Shown here: in pieces, positions 33,794 through 42,270 of the stretch
How positions within the stretch are numbered: position 1 is the first letter of the stretch
Layout: every line of letters begins with the position of its first letter
From: Blautia faecicola
GTDB taxonomy: Bacteria; Bacillota; Clostridia; Lachnospirales; Lachnospiraceae
Length of the DNA: 64,000 nt
Assembly (NCBI RefSeq): GCF_004123145.1
Contig: NZ_SDKC01000001.1
Coordinates: 2,065,501-2,129,500 of the forward strand
Direction: 5' to 3'
Notes under the pieces: generated by a model
The model's database searches: none
What the model was told of the DNA's origin: nothing
What the model saw: the letters and a program-made list of their open reading frames with translations, nothing else
Position numbers and translations under genes: made by a program

Positions 33794-34009
33794 TTATAAA
33801 CTGAAGGAGTTGCTCGTTTCTTTTTTTATGTCAATTATATCATACAGATACATTCTCCCATCTGATGCATGTCTGATTAACAATGATGCATGAAATATAT
33901 TATGTCTTTCAATTTCTCCACTCCCATCATATACCGGAAGTGCAAATCTTGAATCATAGCGATATCATCCATATTTTGCATTTCTTCTATGTTTTTCTTT
34001 TTTATCCAT
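33794..34009 (-). pseudogene. Small ORF (72 codons) with one in-frame TGA, resembling the C-terminus of phage/ICE-associated proteins
   Basis: With a GGGAG ribosome site and ATG at 34009 the frame reads MDKKEKHRRNAKYG, TGA, YRYDSRFALPVYDGSGEIER, HNIFHASLLIRHASDGRMYL, YDIIDIKKETSNSFSL, stop. The block LLIRH-DG-LYLYDII-IKKETS resembles C-terminal domains of phage head or mobile-element proteins with a BECR-type nuclease fold; I cannot confirm the family. Only the TGA interrupts it. Confidence 0.5.
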
Positions 34010-34156
34010 ATATCGCTCCCTTTACTAATTTTATACAAATGCTTTTTTCTAATTTTTAGGTTGTGGAATATTTTCAGAATATGTATATCAGATGTGTATA
34101 TAAAATACTATAATGTGTTTTATATATTATAACAGGTATTGATATCTATATCAACA

Positions 34157-34209
34157 GAAAAACTGGGCTGTCACAGAATTCTTTATTTTCTGTAACAGCC
34201 CAGTTTTCT
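34157..34209 (-). terminator. Terminator after the VOC gene
   Basis: AAAACTGGGCTGT and ACAGCCCAGTTTT form a long stem with an inner CAGAA/TTCTG pair; usable in both directions. Confidence 0.8.
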
Positions 34210-34246
34210 ACTCTTCTTTTTCTTGCAGATTCCATACTATAGTACA

Positions 34247-34609
34247 CTACACCGGTGTTCCAACCTCGATCAGGTTGCCATCCAGGTCATAAAAACGGAT
34301 CACTTTCTGTCCCCAGCTGTGTGTTATCAACCGATTGACATAATAGATTTCCGGATATTGTTTTTCCAATTTCTCAGCAAAATCTTCTATCTCTTTTTCT
34401 TCAAAATACAACTCACAGGAATTATTTTTCGGAACAACCTCTTTACCAAGATATTTTTTCCATATTGCTTCATCCTGAAGCACCAGTCCCTCGGTCAAAA
34501 TCACGTTTCCTTCCTGATCCAGCACTACGTCCAGACCGAACAGATCGTGATAAAATTTTTTTGCTTTTTCTATATCTTTTACAACGATCAATACATTCTT
34601 TAATTTCAC
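34247..34609 (-). CDS. VOC (glyoxalase/dioxygenase fold) family protein
   Basis: 120 residues from a GTG at 34609 (VKLKNVLIVVKDIEKAKKFY) with GGGAG 10 nt upstream. One beta-alpha-beta-beta-beta module pair is visible, ending RFYDLDGNLIEVGTP with the usual metal-ligand glutamate. Related proteins include glyoxalases and fosfomycin/bleomycin resistance enzymes; this one is unassigned. An upstream in-frame ATG at 34678 would overlap the esterase gene and is less likely. Confidence 0.82.
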   Translation of the reverse strand: MKLKNVLIVVKDIEKAKKFYHDLFGLDVVLDQEGNVILTEGLVLQDEAIWKKYLGKEVVPKNNSCELYFEEKEIEDFAEKLEKQYPEIYYVNRLITHSWGQKVIRFYDLDGNLIEVGTPV

Positions 34610-34629
34610 TGCACAATTACTCCCACTTT

Positions 34630-35448
34630 TTACAACCGTGACATCCATCCGCAAGCCAGTTCCATCCAGCTCTGGCACTCTGGTTGGATGCCGCTGCCGT
34701 CCTGGCGTTTTGTTTCTTCGTTTGCGAGACTCAGACCATGACCGCCTGCCGGGTAGATATGCATTTCCACCGGTATCTTATTTTTATGTAATGCTTCAAA
34801 GAAGAACAGCGAATTTTCCACCGGAACACAGTCGTCCGGTTCTGTATGCCATAAAAAAGTCGGAGGGGTATCCTTTGTCACCTGAAGTTCCAACGACTGT
34901 TCTTTCCGTTTTTTCGGATCGTAAGCATCTTCTCCAAGCAATGCTTCAAAAGAACCTCTGTGGGCATATTCCCCGGAAGTGATAACCGGATAGCACAGGA
35001 TCATTCCGTTTGGCCGGATCTGTTCTGCGGACACGCCAAGTGTTTCGGAAAGAAACGGTTTCTTCCAGAAAACTCCAAGGCTGCATGCCAGATGACCGCC
35101 GGCGGAAAATCCCTGTACCACTATTTTTTCCGTATCTATATGGTATTCGTCCGCATATTCTCTCAGATGTGCCACTGCTTTCGCCAGCTGCAAAAGTGCC
35201 AGCGGATATTTTGCCGGTTTCACGCTGTAACGAAGGATCGCCGCCTGATATCCCTTTGCGATATACTGAATCGCCACCGGTTCTGCCTCCCGGTCGGATG
35301 TCATCTCATAGCCGCCGCCCGGGCAGATCAGAACGAGCGGACGTTTTCTGTCCGGAATCATCTCCGGAGAGTTGTCCAGAAAATAGGTATATAATGTTGC
35401 GGTTTCCTGATAACTGTCTACGCTGATATCAATCTTTTTGCAAATCAT
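34630..35448 (-). CDS. Alpha/beta hydrolase (esterase/acetylxylan esterase-like)
   Basis: 272 residues. Oxyanion motif CPGGGYEM, nucleophile elbow VQGFSAGGHLA (serine), aspartate in TEPDDCVPVENS and histidine in PAGGHGLSLA give a full catalytic set. Similar to BD-FAE/axe-type carbohydrate esterases in gut Firmicutes. The start at 35448 has AGGAGG 10 nt upstream; a frame to 35520 adds an unrelated lead. The VOC gene follows closely and may be co-transcribed. No signal peptide, so cytoplasmic. Confidence 0.88.
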   Translation of the reverse strand: MICKKIDISVDSYQETATLYTYFLDNSPEMIPDRKRPLVLICPGGGYEMTSDREAEPVAIQYIAKGYQAAILRYSVKPAKYPLALLQLAKAVAHLREYADEYHIDTEKIVVQGFSAGGHLACSLGVFWKKPFLSETLGVSAEQIRPNGMILCYPVITSGEYAHRGSFEALLGEDAYDPKKRKEQSLELQVTKDTPPTFLWHTEPDDCVPVENSLFFFEALHKNKIPVEMHIYPAGGHGLSLANEETKRQDGSGIQPECQSWMELACGWMSRL

Positions 35449-35532
35449 AGTGTTGTGTCCTCCTGACTCTTTCTCTGTTGTCTTACTTGTACCTGACAAG
35501 GCACATTCTTTATTCTGCATTTAAAAATTTTA

Positions 35533-35578
35533 GTAACCGTTCAGTACCTTCACAATGACTACCTATGGAACAGTTACA
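35533..35578 (+). repeat. Shortened IS66-like MITE
   Basis: 46 bp with ends GTAACCGTTCAGTACC and GGAACAGTTAC (inverted) and the CTTCACA piece between. Lies between the MoxR and esterase genes. Confidence 0.55.
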
Positions 35579-35615
35579 CGCTCTATTACTCATTATACGT
35601 CCTGCAATCTTTCTG

Positions 35616-37142
35616 TCAATTCCCGTTCTTTGACCTTTCTTCCATATCCCTGCATCTGTTTTTCAGCAATTTTTCTCCGCCGAGCAGCTGTTGTTCATAT
35701 CTGGTATAAGCCGGGCAGCCATAGGTTCCGAGGAACTTCCGGATCCGATCATTCCTTGTGAGATTCGCTGCAAATAATGCCAGCTCTGCCCCTGTACCAT
35801 AGCTTTCTTCCAGAAATGCAAATCCCCGCTCCAACTTCTGCGAGATGCCCTCCTGCCGTTCGTCACACCGTTTCGTCTCTTCCTCACAGACCTGTTCGAG
35901 CCGTCGGTTCAGTGCTTCCCGTCCACTCTCATGATCCACTTTTGCCTCCTGATCGATCTTCCACAGGATCTTCAGCACCGCCTCTTCGATCTGTCGCTTT
36001 TCTCTTCGGATCAGTTCCCGTTCTGTACGGATCTGCAAACTTTTTTCTCTGCTCTCGATCCAGTCTCCGAATGTCTTTCCGGCATCATTGCCCCAGAAAA
36101 TACCGAGCTGTCTGCGGCTTTCTGCCAGCGCCTTCTGTATCTGCCTTTCCCGGAAATACTGTTCGATGTTCTGATCCAGCACAGCCAGCAGAAACGCCAG
36201 TACCATGCTGCGCTCCTGCGGCGTTCCTTCTTTTGCCATCCGGGTAATCGCCTTCCGTTCTGTATCCGAAAGGCTTCCATCCAAAACCTGTCCAATCTGA
36301 TAATCCTGTCCGTACTTCTGATAAATCTGGTAATACGAAAAAAATTCCGCCGCTGTCTTTTCTTCCTGCAGATACTGCTCCACCAGTGTTTTTTCTACCG
36401 GAAATCCCATTTTTTCATAGCTTCTCAGCACAGCAGACAGATCCTCCCATCCCCGCGCCGTCACAAACTGTTTTTTTCCGTCCTCCTGACGGATCCGGTA
36501 GAAGCGATCTCTGTGTGCTTCCAGATACGACCAGATACTTCCATGTACCTGATGGAGCAGTGCATATTCCATCCAGACATCGAGATCCGGCTCCAGCACG
36601 ATCTTTCGGACACGGTCCAGCGTCGCGATGTCAAATTCCCGGACGGATTTGTTGTATTCCGGCGGGTTGCCTGCCGCTACGATCAGCCAGTCGGGTGGAA
36701 GCTTCTGGTTTCCGAACGTTTTATCCTGAAGAAGCTGCAACATCACCGGCGCAAGTGTCTCTGATACACAGTTGATCTCATCCAGGAATAAAATTCCTCT
36801 CTTTTTTCCGGTTCGTTCCATACACATATAAATGGAAGCAATGATCTCACTCATCGTATATTCGGTCACACTGACCTGCGTGTCGCCAAACGTCCGCTCC
36901 ACAATTTTCGGCAGTCCCATGGCACTCTGTCTCGTATGATGTGTCATCGTGTACGCCACCAGTCCTGCGCCACATTCTCCGACGATCTGTTCCATGATGG
37001 CAGTCTTTCCGATTCCCGGAGGTCCGATCATCAGGATCGGCCGTTGCTGCCGCAGTGGAACCAGCGGATACCCGTTTTCCTCTTTCTGAAAATACGCCTG
37101 CAGCGTATGTGTTATCGTTTCTTTTGCTTCTTTGATATTCAT
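35616..37142 (-). CDS. MoxR-type AAA+ ATPase
   Basis: 508 residues. Walker A GPPGIGKTA (about 40-48), Walker B ILFLDEIN, sensor 1 in LIVAAGNPPEYNKS, and an arginine-finger region LDRVRKI. The first about 270 residues are the ATPase; the rest is helical with many charged residues and possible coiled coil (EESRRQL to CDERQEGIS). Followed closely upstream by a VWA protein, the classic MoxR-VWA pairing used for chaperone-like assembly or metal insertion. No specific client is known. Confidence 0.88.
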   Translation of the reverse strand: MNIKEAKETITHTLQAYFQKEENGYPLVPLRQQRPILMIGPPGIGKTAIMEQIVGECGAGLVAYTMTHHTRQSAMGLPKIVERTFGDTQVSVTEYTMSEIIASIYMCMERTGKKRGILFLDEINCVSETLAPVMLQLLQDKTFGNQKLPPDWLIVAAGNPPEYNKSVREFDIATLDRVRKIVLEPDLDVWMEYALLHQVHGSIWSYLEAHRDRFYRIRQEDGKKQFVTARGWEDLSAVLRSYEKMGFPVEKTLVEQYLQEEKTAAEFFSYYQIYQKYGQDYQIGQVLDGSLSDTERKAITRMAKEGTPQERSMVLAFLLAVLDQNIEQYFRERQIQKALAESRRQLGIFWGNDAGKTFGDWIESREKSLQIRTERELIRREKRQIEEAVLKILWKIDQEAKVDHESGREALNRRLEQVCEEETKRCDERQEGISQKLERGFAFLEESYGTGAELALFAANLTRNDRIRKFLGTYGCPAYTRYEQQLLGGEKLLKNRCRDMEERSKNGN

Positions 37143-37163
37143 CTGTTTTCTCTTTCCCCTGTA

Positions 37164-38474
37164 TTATTTTTCTGTCACCAGCAGTTTTTTCGCCCATCCC
37201 GGCACCCGGTCCATCTTCTCACTCTTTTTTACAAATACAAATGCTGTCTCATAATCCGGTTTCTTCTCCGGATAGATCCCGTCACCGTCGGTAAAATAAA
37301 TCAGTGCTTTCAAGTCGCTGAATTCTCTTTTCTCCCGCATCCGCTCCACTTCCTCGAACACCGGGCGAAAATCGGTTCCTCCTCTTCCGTGAATCACCAT
37401 CTGCTCCCGGTAGGTTTCCCACTCTTTTGCGGAATGGATCATCACTTTTTCCTGAATAAAACTGTCACACTGGATCAGGCATACTTTCCAGTTCTCGAAA
37501 AAATTTTCCTTTTCTTCCAGAATCCTTCTGGTCTCTCCAAGGAAACGGGCTACCATTTCTTTTTTACAGGAACCGGAGGTGTCTATGGCAATCACCAGTT
37601 CCTCCAGCCGGTTCCCCTCCCGGGTTTCGAGAGGCTCGATCATGGGAAGATTTCCATACCGTTCCATCCCATAATAATAAGCAACCGGGTCAAACGCATC
37701 CTGATCCAGTTTCATCTCCTCTCTTGTAACGGTAAAACGACGTAAAAACCGCCGGTAGTCATATTTTCCCTTCTCGATTTCAGAAAGTTCTTCGCTCTGA
37801 CCACCGCGGTTCTCGCCTCTTCGTTTTCCGCCTGCGCCGTAGGTAATCGCAAGTTCTTCTGCGATTTCCTTCCATTTTTTGCAGATTGCTTTCTGTTTCG
37901 CTGTCTTCTCTCCAAAACGTTCCGGCATTTCAAGACACTGGCGGATCAGCCGGAGATATTTCTCATATACCTTCTCCGGATTCTCTCCGAAAAGTTGAAT
38001 CAGATATTCCGGATTCACATACAGGCTCTCCCCGTCTGTCTCCATAGCGGTTACCTGCTCATCCGGCTGTACCCGAAGCTCCAGCAACGCCCTGCCAAGC
38101 TCCGGATACCGCCAGCATAACTCATTTTTGCAGTGTTTCATCAGACCGGCGATCAGTTCCTGTTTCGTCTCTGTGGCTGTGGATTTTTCTTTTACGGAAA
38201 TATGGTTCTTCCAAGCCAGCAATACCCGGAAAGCATCCCATTTTTCCAGTTCTCCTGCTTTTGTCAGAAACCCGTTCAGTTCCTGTTCTCCAAACCATCC
38301 CCTGTCTTCCAGTTTTTTCATCCCGTCAATATTTTCCTGCCCGATCAGATACTCCATGGCGGGGCGGATCCTGCGTTTCAGATAAGCTGCATCCTCTTTT
38401 GCTATTTCTTCGTTTTCCTGCGTGCTTTGCAAAAAACGTTTGATCACTTCTTCCAGATGTTGTTGTTCATTCAT
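37164..38474 (-). CDS. VWA-like domain protein (DUF2201 type) paired with MoxR
   Basis: 436 residues. The C-terminal part carries the metal-ion-dependent adhesion motif IDTSGSCKKE (DxSxS) with GRGGTDFRPVFEEVE and IYFTDGDG completing the site. The N-terminal half is helical, resembling the putative metallopeptidase DUF2201, but I see no HExxH zinc motif. Lies 21 bases upstream of the MoxR gene, so co-expressed. Probably a cytoplasmic partner recruited by the ATPase. Confidence 0.85.
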   Translation of the reverse strand: MNEQQHLEEVIKRFLQSTQENEEIAKEDAAYLKRRIRPAMEYLIGQENIDGMKKLEDRGWFGEQELNGFLTKAGELEKWDAFRVLLAWKNHISVKEKSTATETKQELIAGLMKHCKNELCWRYPELGRALLELRVQPDEQVTAMETDGESLYVNPEYLIQLFGENPEKVYEKYLRLIRQCLEMPERFGEKTAKQKAICKKWKEIAEELAITYGAGGKRRGENRGGQSEELSEIEKGKYDYRRFLRRFTVTREEMKLDQDAFDPVAYYYGMERYGNLPMIEPLETREGNRLEELVIAIDTSGSCKKEMVARFLGETRRILEEKENFFENWKVCLIQCDSFIQEKVMIHSAKEWETYREQMVIHGRGGTDFRPVFEEVERMREKREFSDLKALIYFTDGDGIYPEKKPDYETAFVFVKKSEKMDRVPGWAKKLLVTEK

Positions 38475-38547
38475 TTGTATACATCACCATTTTTTATATT
38501 CTGTATCCATCGTAGCACCCTTTATTTTGATTTACAAGCAGATCCTT

Positions 38548-39255
38548 TTACTGATTTTCCTGTGTTTCGTCACCTGACTGGCTGCTCATCGGCGTGATCA
38601 CGATATTTTCTGCTGCAATGCCGGTTTTCCGTTTGACAATATCCTCAATCTGCGCTCTGCTGGCATCGTCCACCTGGGTATCCGGTACTACAATGTCCGC
38701 TGTCTCTCCGGTCAGATTTACAACCACATCCGGAAATCCTTTTGCTTCGAGAAGCAGTTCTGCCGCCGCTTCTTTCTCCACAAGATCGGTCATATTTACC
38801 ATACTGGCGATCGCACTTTCTCTTTCTGTCTCGGAAAGTGCTTCGTTGTTGATGATCGATAACAGAGATTCCTTATTCTGGGAGCGGATCTGTTCCCGTT
38901 CGATGCGCGCCTGTGCCATATATGTAGAAGCACCTGTCAGAACAGCCTCCCCCGGTGTCTCCTGAATCTGTGATTCTGTGCCGGATGACCCTTCGCCGGA
39001 AGCCGTGGCATCTGTACCGTCGCTGGCGGTCGCCGCACCGGTCTCATCCGTAACATCAAGATCCAGATTTTCCATATCCTGCAGAACCTGATCCATATTG
39101 ACCGAAGTCTCCGTCTCACTGGCGGTCTCGGTCTTTGCAGTCTTATCTTTTTTTCCTTTTATTTGTGCATCGGAATAGCTGATATAGCCTGCCGCGGCAA
39201 TCATGACTGCCAGCGCTGTGATAATGATCTGATTCTTTTTAAATATTTTTTTCAC
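38548..39255 (-). CDS. spoIIIAH: Stage III sporulation protein AH
   Basis: 235 residues. One N-terminal membrane segment (FKKNQIIITALAVMIAAAGY), a long acidic Ser/Thr/Glu-rich linker, and a C-terminal YscJ-like ring domain (RSQNKESLLSIINNEALSET to VDDASRAQIEDIVKRKTGIA). It forms the mother-cell half of the channel with SpoIIQ between mother cell and forespore. Last gene of the spoIIIA operon; a hairpin repeat lies in the gap after spoIIIAG. Confidence 0.93.
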   Translation of the reverse strand: MKKIFKKNQIIITALAVMIAAAGYISYSDAQIKGKKDKTAKTETASETETSVNMDQVLQDMENLDLDVTDETGAATASDGTDATASGEGSSGTESQIQETPGEAVLTGASTYMAQARIEREQIRSQNKESLLSIINNEALSETERESAIASMVNMTDLVEKEAAAELLLEAKGFPDVVVNLTGETADIVVPDTQVDDASRAQIEDIVKRKTGIAAENIVITPMSSQSGDETQENQ

Positions 39256-39304
39256 TGCTGCTCTCCTTTTTTATTCATTTTGACTCTGCTGATACTATGA
39301 TACC

Positions 39305-39336
39305 GGATTGTTCCGTACTTCGTACTCCACAATCCC
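39305..39336 (+). repeat. Small hairpin repeat, family 2 (copy 2), inside the spoIIIA operon
   Basis: GGATTGTTCCGTACTTCGTA-CTCCACAATCCC: outer GGATTGT/ACAATCC and inner GTAC/GTAC pairs. Sits between spoIIIAG and spoIIIAH. Confidence 0.65.
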
Positions 39337-39342
39337 TGGGGC

Positions 39343-39906
39343 TCATTTCATTTTTAACACTTTGATTTCATGAGCTTCGACGTGAAACAATGCCATCACC
39401 GCCTCCTGGATCTGTTGTACGATCACCGGGTTGCCGCCTCCCTGGGCTACGACAATCACGCCGCGGATCTCCGGATAGGTACTTGAGGATATATAGGGTG
39501 TCTGTCCCCCGTCTCCGGTATCCTCGTATACTGTAGTTTCCCCCGTGGTTACCGCCTGACTGGTTCGTTCTGTTCCGGAATCTCCTTTTTCACTGGACGT
39601 GCTGGTATCCTCCGGGCTGTCTTTTTCCACCTGTTTCTTCCCGGTGGATTCCATCGCCACCGCCACCTGCACAGTTCCCACACCTTCTACCTGCGACAGC
39701 ACACTCTCCAGCTGTTTTTCATAGGACTGCCGGATCTGGTCGTCGGTCGGTTCCTGCGACTGTACCGTTACCTCCTCCTGCGTCTTTTTTTGTTCCTTTT
39801 GTTTTACAGGAGCGGCAATCACAAGAAGTAAAAGACCTGCCAGCCCGCAGATCAGCCACTGCTCCCGTTTCATCCCTCTGACTGCTGCAAACACCCTCTC
39901 CTTCAT
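39343..39906 (-). CDS. spoIIIAG: Stage III sporulation protein AG
   Basis: 187 residues with one N-terminal membrane helix (WLICGLAGLLLLVIAAPV) and a ring-building motif domain with a long Ser/Thr/Gly insertion (KDSPEDTSTSSEKGDSGTER), ending RGVIVVAQGGGNPVIVQQIQ. In Bacillus it forms a large ring in the feeding-tube channel. Three bases separate it from spoIIIAF. Confidence 0.94.
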   Translation of the reverse strand: MKERVFAAVRGMKREQWLICGLAGLLLLVIAAPVKQKEQKKTQEEVTVQSQEPTDDQIRQSYEKQLESVLSQVEGVGTVQVAVAMESTGKKQVEKDSPEDTSTSSEKGDSGTERTSQAVTTGETTVYEDTGDGGQTPYISSSTYPEIRGVIVVAQGGGNPVIVQQIQEAVMALFHVEAHEIKVLKMK

Positions 39907-39909
39907 AGA

Positions 39910-40431
39910 CTACTCCTGTATCTTTATATTTATATTCCCTTCCGGAAGATTATAGACTTGTGCAAGTTTCCTTTTTACCTCGTCAGACTCACTTTCCCCG
40001 GGCGGATTCCCGTCCATACGCCGGATCACACAGCGGATTTCTTTCACATCCAGTTCCTCCCCGTTAAAAAATTTCACACTGACCTCTGTACTCTCGTAAG
40101 ACAGCTCTTCCAGCAGCGCTTTTATCTGGCGTTCCATCTCCTTCTGGCAGTTTTCCTGTACATAATCATTTCCTTCCTGTTCCAGATATTTTTTCTCCAT
40201 CGAAAAGTCCTCGTATTCCTGCCGGATTCCTTCCGAAAGTGTCTCCCAGGAGAGGATCTGATCCAGATTTCCGACGGTCAGTAGCGGTTTGATCAGTACC
40301 AATATCAGCAAAAGTCCCATAAAAAAACGGATGTATTTTCGTTCCTCTCCCTGAGGGATCACATTCATCAATACCGACAGGAAAATAAAATAAAACGCCA
40401 GATTTCGCACCCACTGGGAAAGCCATTCCAA
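39910..40431 (-). CDS. spoIIIAF: Stage III sporulation protein AF
   Basis: 173 residues: two N-terminal membrane helices (WVRNLAFYFIFLSVLMNVIP and FFMGLLLILVLIKPLL) and a soluble C-terminal ring-building-type domain ending NLPEGNINIKIQE. The order AE-AF-AG matches Bacillus. Expressed in the mother cell under sigma-E in that organism. Confidence 0.93.
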   Translation of the reverse strand: MEWLSQWVRNLAFYFIFLSVLMNVIPQGEERKYIRFFMGLLLILVLIKPLLTVGNLDQILSWETLSEGIRQEYEDFSMEKKYLEQEGNDYVQENCQKEMERQIKALLEELSYESTEVSVKFFNGEELDVKEIRCVIRRMDGNPPGESESDEVKRKLAQVYNLPEGNINIKIQE

Positions 40432-40501
40432 TATTTTCCCTCCTTCCGTCTTGTTGTAACACCTGTATTTCCCCTACACTCAACCTCGAACACCTACTTT
40501 T

Positions 40502-41665
40502 TCATTGCAGAGATCCCGCCAGAATCGCAATCGTCAGCAAAAACAGAATTTCCATCGTCAGAAGCATCCGTACCAGCATCCCGAGACTCTCCCCCATCGT
40601 ATGGATGCACCCTACCATCCGCTTGTCCGTCACCGGCTGTACCAGGGCTGCCAGAAATTGGTAAACGAGTGCACTGATTCCCATCCGACAAAGGGGAGCT
40701 GCGCCTGCCAGCAGAAGAATCACGATTGCCGCCGCACCGAGGCAGTTTTTGATCAGCACCGCCGATCCGAGCACTACTTCTGTGATCCCGGAAAACAGGT
40801 TTCCCACCCCGGGAAGCGCACCGGCTGTCCTGCCGATCAATGATCGTTTCAGGGTGTCAACCGCCGGGGAGATCAGACGCTGGATCAGTTGGATCCCCAC
40901 GATCACGCCTACCATGGATTTCAGTGCCCAGAGGATTCCGTTCTTTAAAAGTTCGGTCATTTTCGATAAAAATTCTTCTTTTGTGAGGAAATTGATCAGT
41001 TCCAGCACCAGATACATCCGGATCGCCGGAAGGATAAAAAGTAACAGGATCTTTTCTGTGAGAAAAATCAAAATCAGGATCATCTGGTAAAATGCTGTCG
41101 CCGTTGCCACGCCACATGCCCCGGTCAGTGCGATATAATACGCCGGAAGCAGTGCTTTCATAAATACCGCCACACCCTCAAGCAGGCTTTCCATCTGCCC
41201 CGCCATCTGATCAAACGCCTGCAAAAGCAGTAAAAACAACAGAAGATAGATCATATAAAAAGAAATATCTCCGATCTGGTTATTCTGAAAAACTCCGGAC
41301 AGATGATAGAACACTGCGGAAAGAAGCACCAGCACCAGAATGTGTACGCAAGTTTCCTTCTGGATCCCCATGGCATCCCACACGCCCTGCTGAATCACGG
41401 CTTTCCACTGCTCTGCGGAAAATGCCTGTCCGCTTGTCAGAATTTCCCGGATCATCCCGCGCATGCTCTGTTTTTCTTCCAGCAGCTGATCCACCGCCGT
41501 CTCCACGTCCTTCAGATCCAGCTCTTCCAATGCTTCTTCCTCGCGTGAAAAGTCCTGATTTTCGGCAGCATACACACAGATCCGGGTACAAAAAAAGAGC
41601 AGGAACAGACTGAAGATTGCTATTTTCAGTATTTTCCCACTCTTTTTCTTATCCCAGAAACGCAT
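40502..41665 (-). CDS. spoIIIAE: Stage III sporulation protein AE
   Basis: 387 residues. An N-terminal signal-like helix (ILKIAIFSLFLLFFCTRICV), an acidic region, and about seven membrane helices in the C-terminal two thirds (GIQLIQRLISPAVDTLKRSL and LIGRTAGALPGVGNLFSGIT are conserved). It is the polytopic channel component. Its start overlaps the spoIIIAD stop by 17 bases, indicating coupling. Confidence 0.94.
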   Translation of the reverse strand: MRFWDKKKSGKILKIAIFSLFLLFFCTRICVYAAENQDFSREEEALEELDLKDVETAVDQLLEEKQSMRGMIREILTSGQAFSAEQWKAVIQQGVWDAMGIQKETCVHILVLVLLSAVFYHLSGVFQNNQIGDISFYMIYLLLFLLLLQAFDQMAGQMESLLEGVAVFMKALLPAYYIALTGACGVATATAFYQMILILIFLTEKILLLFILPAIRMYLVLELINFLTKEEFLSKMTELLKNGILWALKSMVGVIVGIQLIQRLISPAVDTLKRSLIGRTAGALPGVGNLFSGITEVVLGSAVLIKNCLGAAAIVILLLAGAAPLCRMGISALVYQFLAALVQPVTDKRMVGCIHTMGESLGMLVRMLLTMEILFLLTIAILAGSLQ

Positions 41666-42035
41666 GGATCGTCTCCAGCAGTGCGGTAAGGATCGGCATA
41701 CTGATTGCCAGTACTGCCAGCCGTTCGTAGATCTCGATCTGTCCCGCCACTGCAGAATAGCCTGCGTCCTTACAGATTCCTGCCGAGAACTGACCGATAT
41801 AGGTGATACCGATCATTTTCATAAGGATATTCATATATGTAGTATCTACAGGTACATATTGTTGTATTTTTTTCAGGGATTCATACAGATAACTGAACTT
41901 TCCCACCGCGAACGCCAGAATAAAGAGTCCTGCCGCCATCGTCAGATAGACCGAATACTCTGGCTTTGCCGTTTTCATAAAGATCGCAGCCAGTACACAG
42001 GCGATGCCCGCTGCACTGATCCGGATAATTTCCAT
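41649..42035 (-). CDS. spoIIIAD: Stage III sporulation protein AD
   Basis: 128 residues, four hydrophobic segments (IIRISAAGIACVLAAIFMK; YSVYLTMAAGLFILAFAVG; MKMIGITYIGQFSAGICKDA; ISMPILTALLETIHAFLG). Small membrane subunit of the SpoIIIA-SpoIIQ apparatus. Overlaps spoIIIAE. Confidence 0.93.
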   Translation of the reverse strand: MEIIRISAAGIACVLAAIFMKTAKPEYSVYLTMAAGLFILAFAVGKFSYLYESLKKIQQYVPVDTTYMNILMKMIGITYIGQFSAGICKDAGYSAVAGQIEIYERLAVLAISMPILTALLETIHAFLG

Positions 42036-42061
42036 ATCGCCATCCTCCCCGCCTGCCTACA

Positions 42062-42256
42062 CTACAGGGCAAATAATTTTTTTACGGTTTCAAAAAGATC
42101 ATAAATATAGGGGAGTACCCAAAACAATACCAGCACAAGCCCGGCAAGACTGGTCAGAAATGCCTGGTCTTCCCGCCCGCTGTGCTTTAACACCAGACTC
42201 AGGACGGATACCAGGATCCCCACTGCACCGATTTTAAATATAATCCCGACTTCCAC
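42062..42256 (-). CDS. spoIIIAC: Stage III sporulation protein AC
   Basis: 64 residues with two membrane helices (VGIIFKIGAVGILVSVLSLV and FLTSLAGLVLVLFWVLPYIY). The GTG at 42256 follows GGGAGG at good spacing and gives the usual family length; the open frame extends farther upstream to 42325, but that overlaps spoIIIAB. Confidence 0.9.
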   Translation of the reverse strand: MEVGIIFKIGAVGILVSVLSLVLKHSGREDQAFLTSLAGLVLVLFWVLPYIYDLFETVKKLFAL

Positions 42257-42270
42257 AACCGCCTCCCGTC

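Larger units (their letters stand above)
33576..34246. other. 671-bp AT-rich region without intact genes
   Basis: Holds the broken small ORF at 33794-34009 and the terminator at 34157-34209. The part 33640-33790 is AT-rich with several A/T tracts and no clear motif; 34010-34150 is likewise featureless apart from promoter-like TATAAT-type sequence near 34110-34130. Confidence 0.5.

Noticed and set aside
32355-34009. TGA codons in the two remnants as selenocysteine
   Set aside because: Neither family is a known selenoprotein, no SECIS-like hairpin follows, and one TGA aligns with tryptophan.
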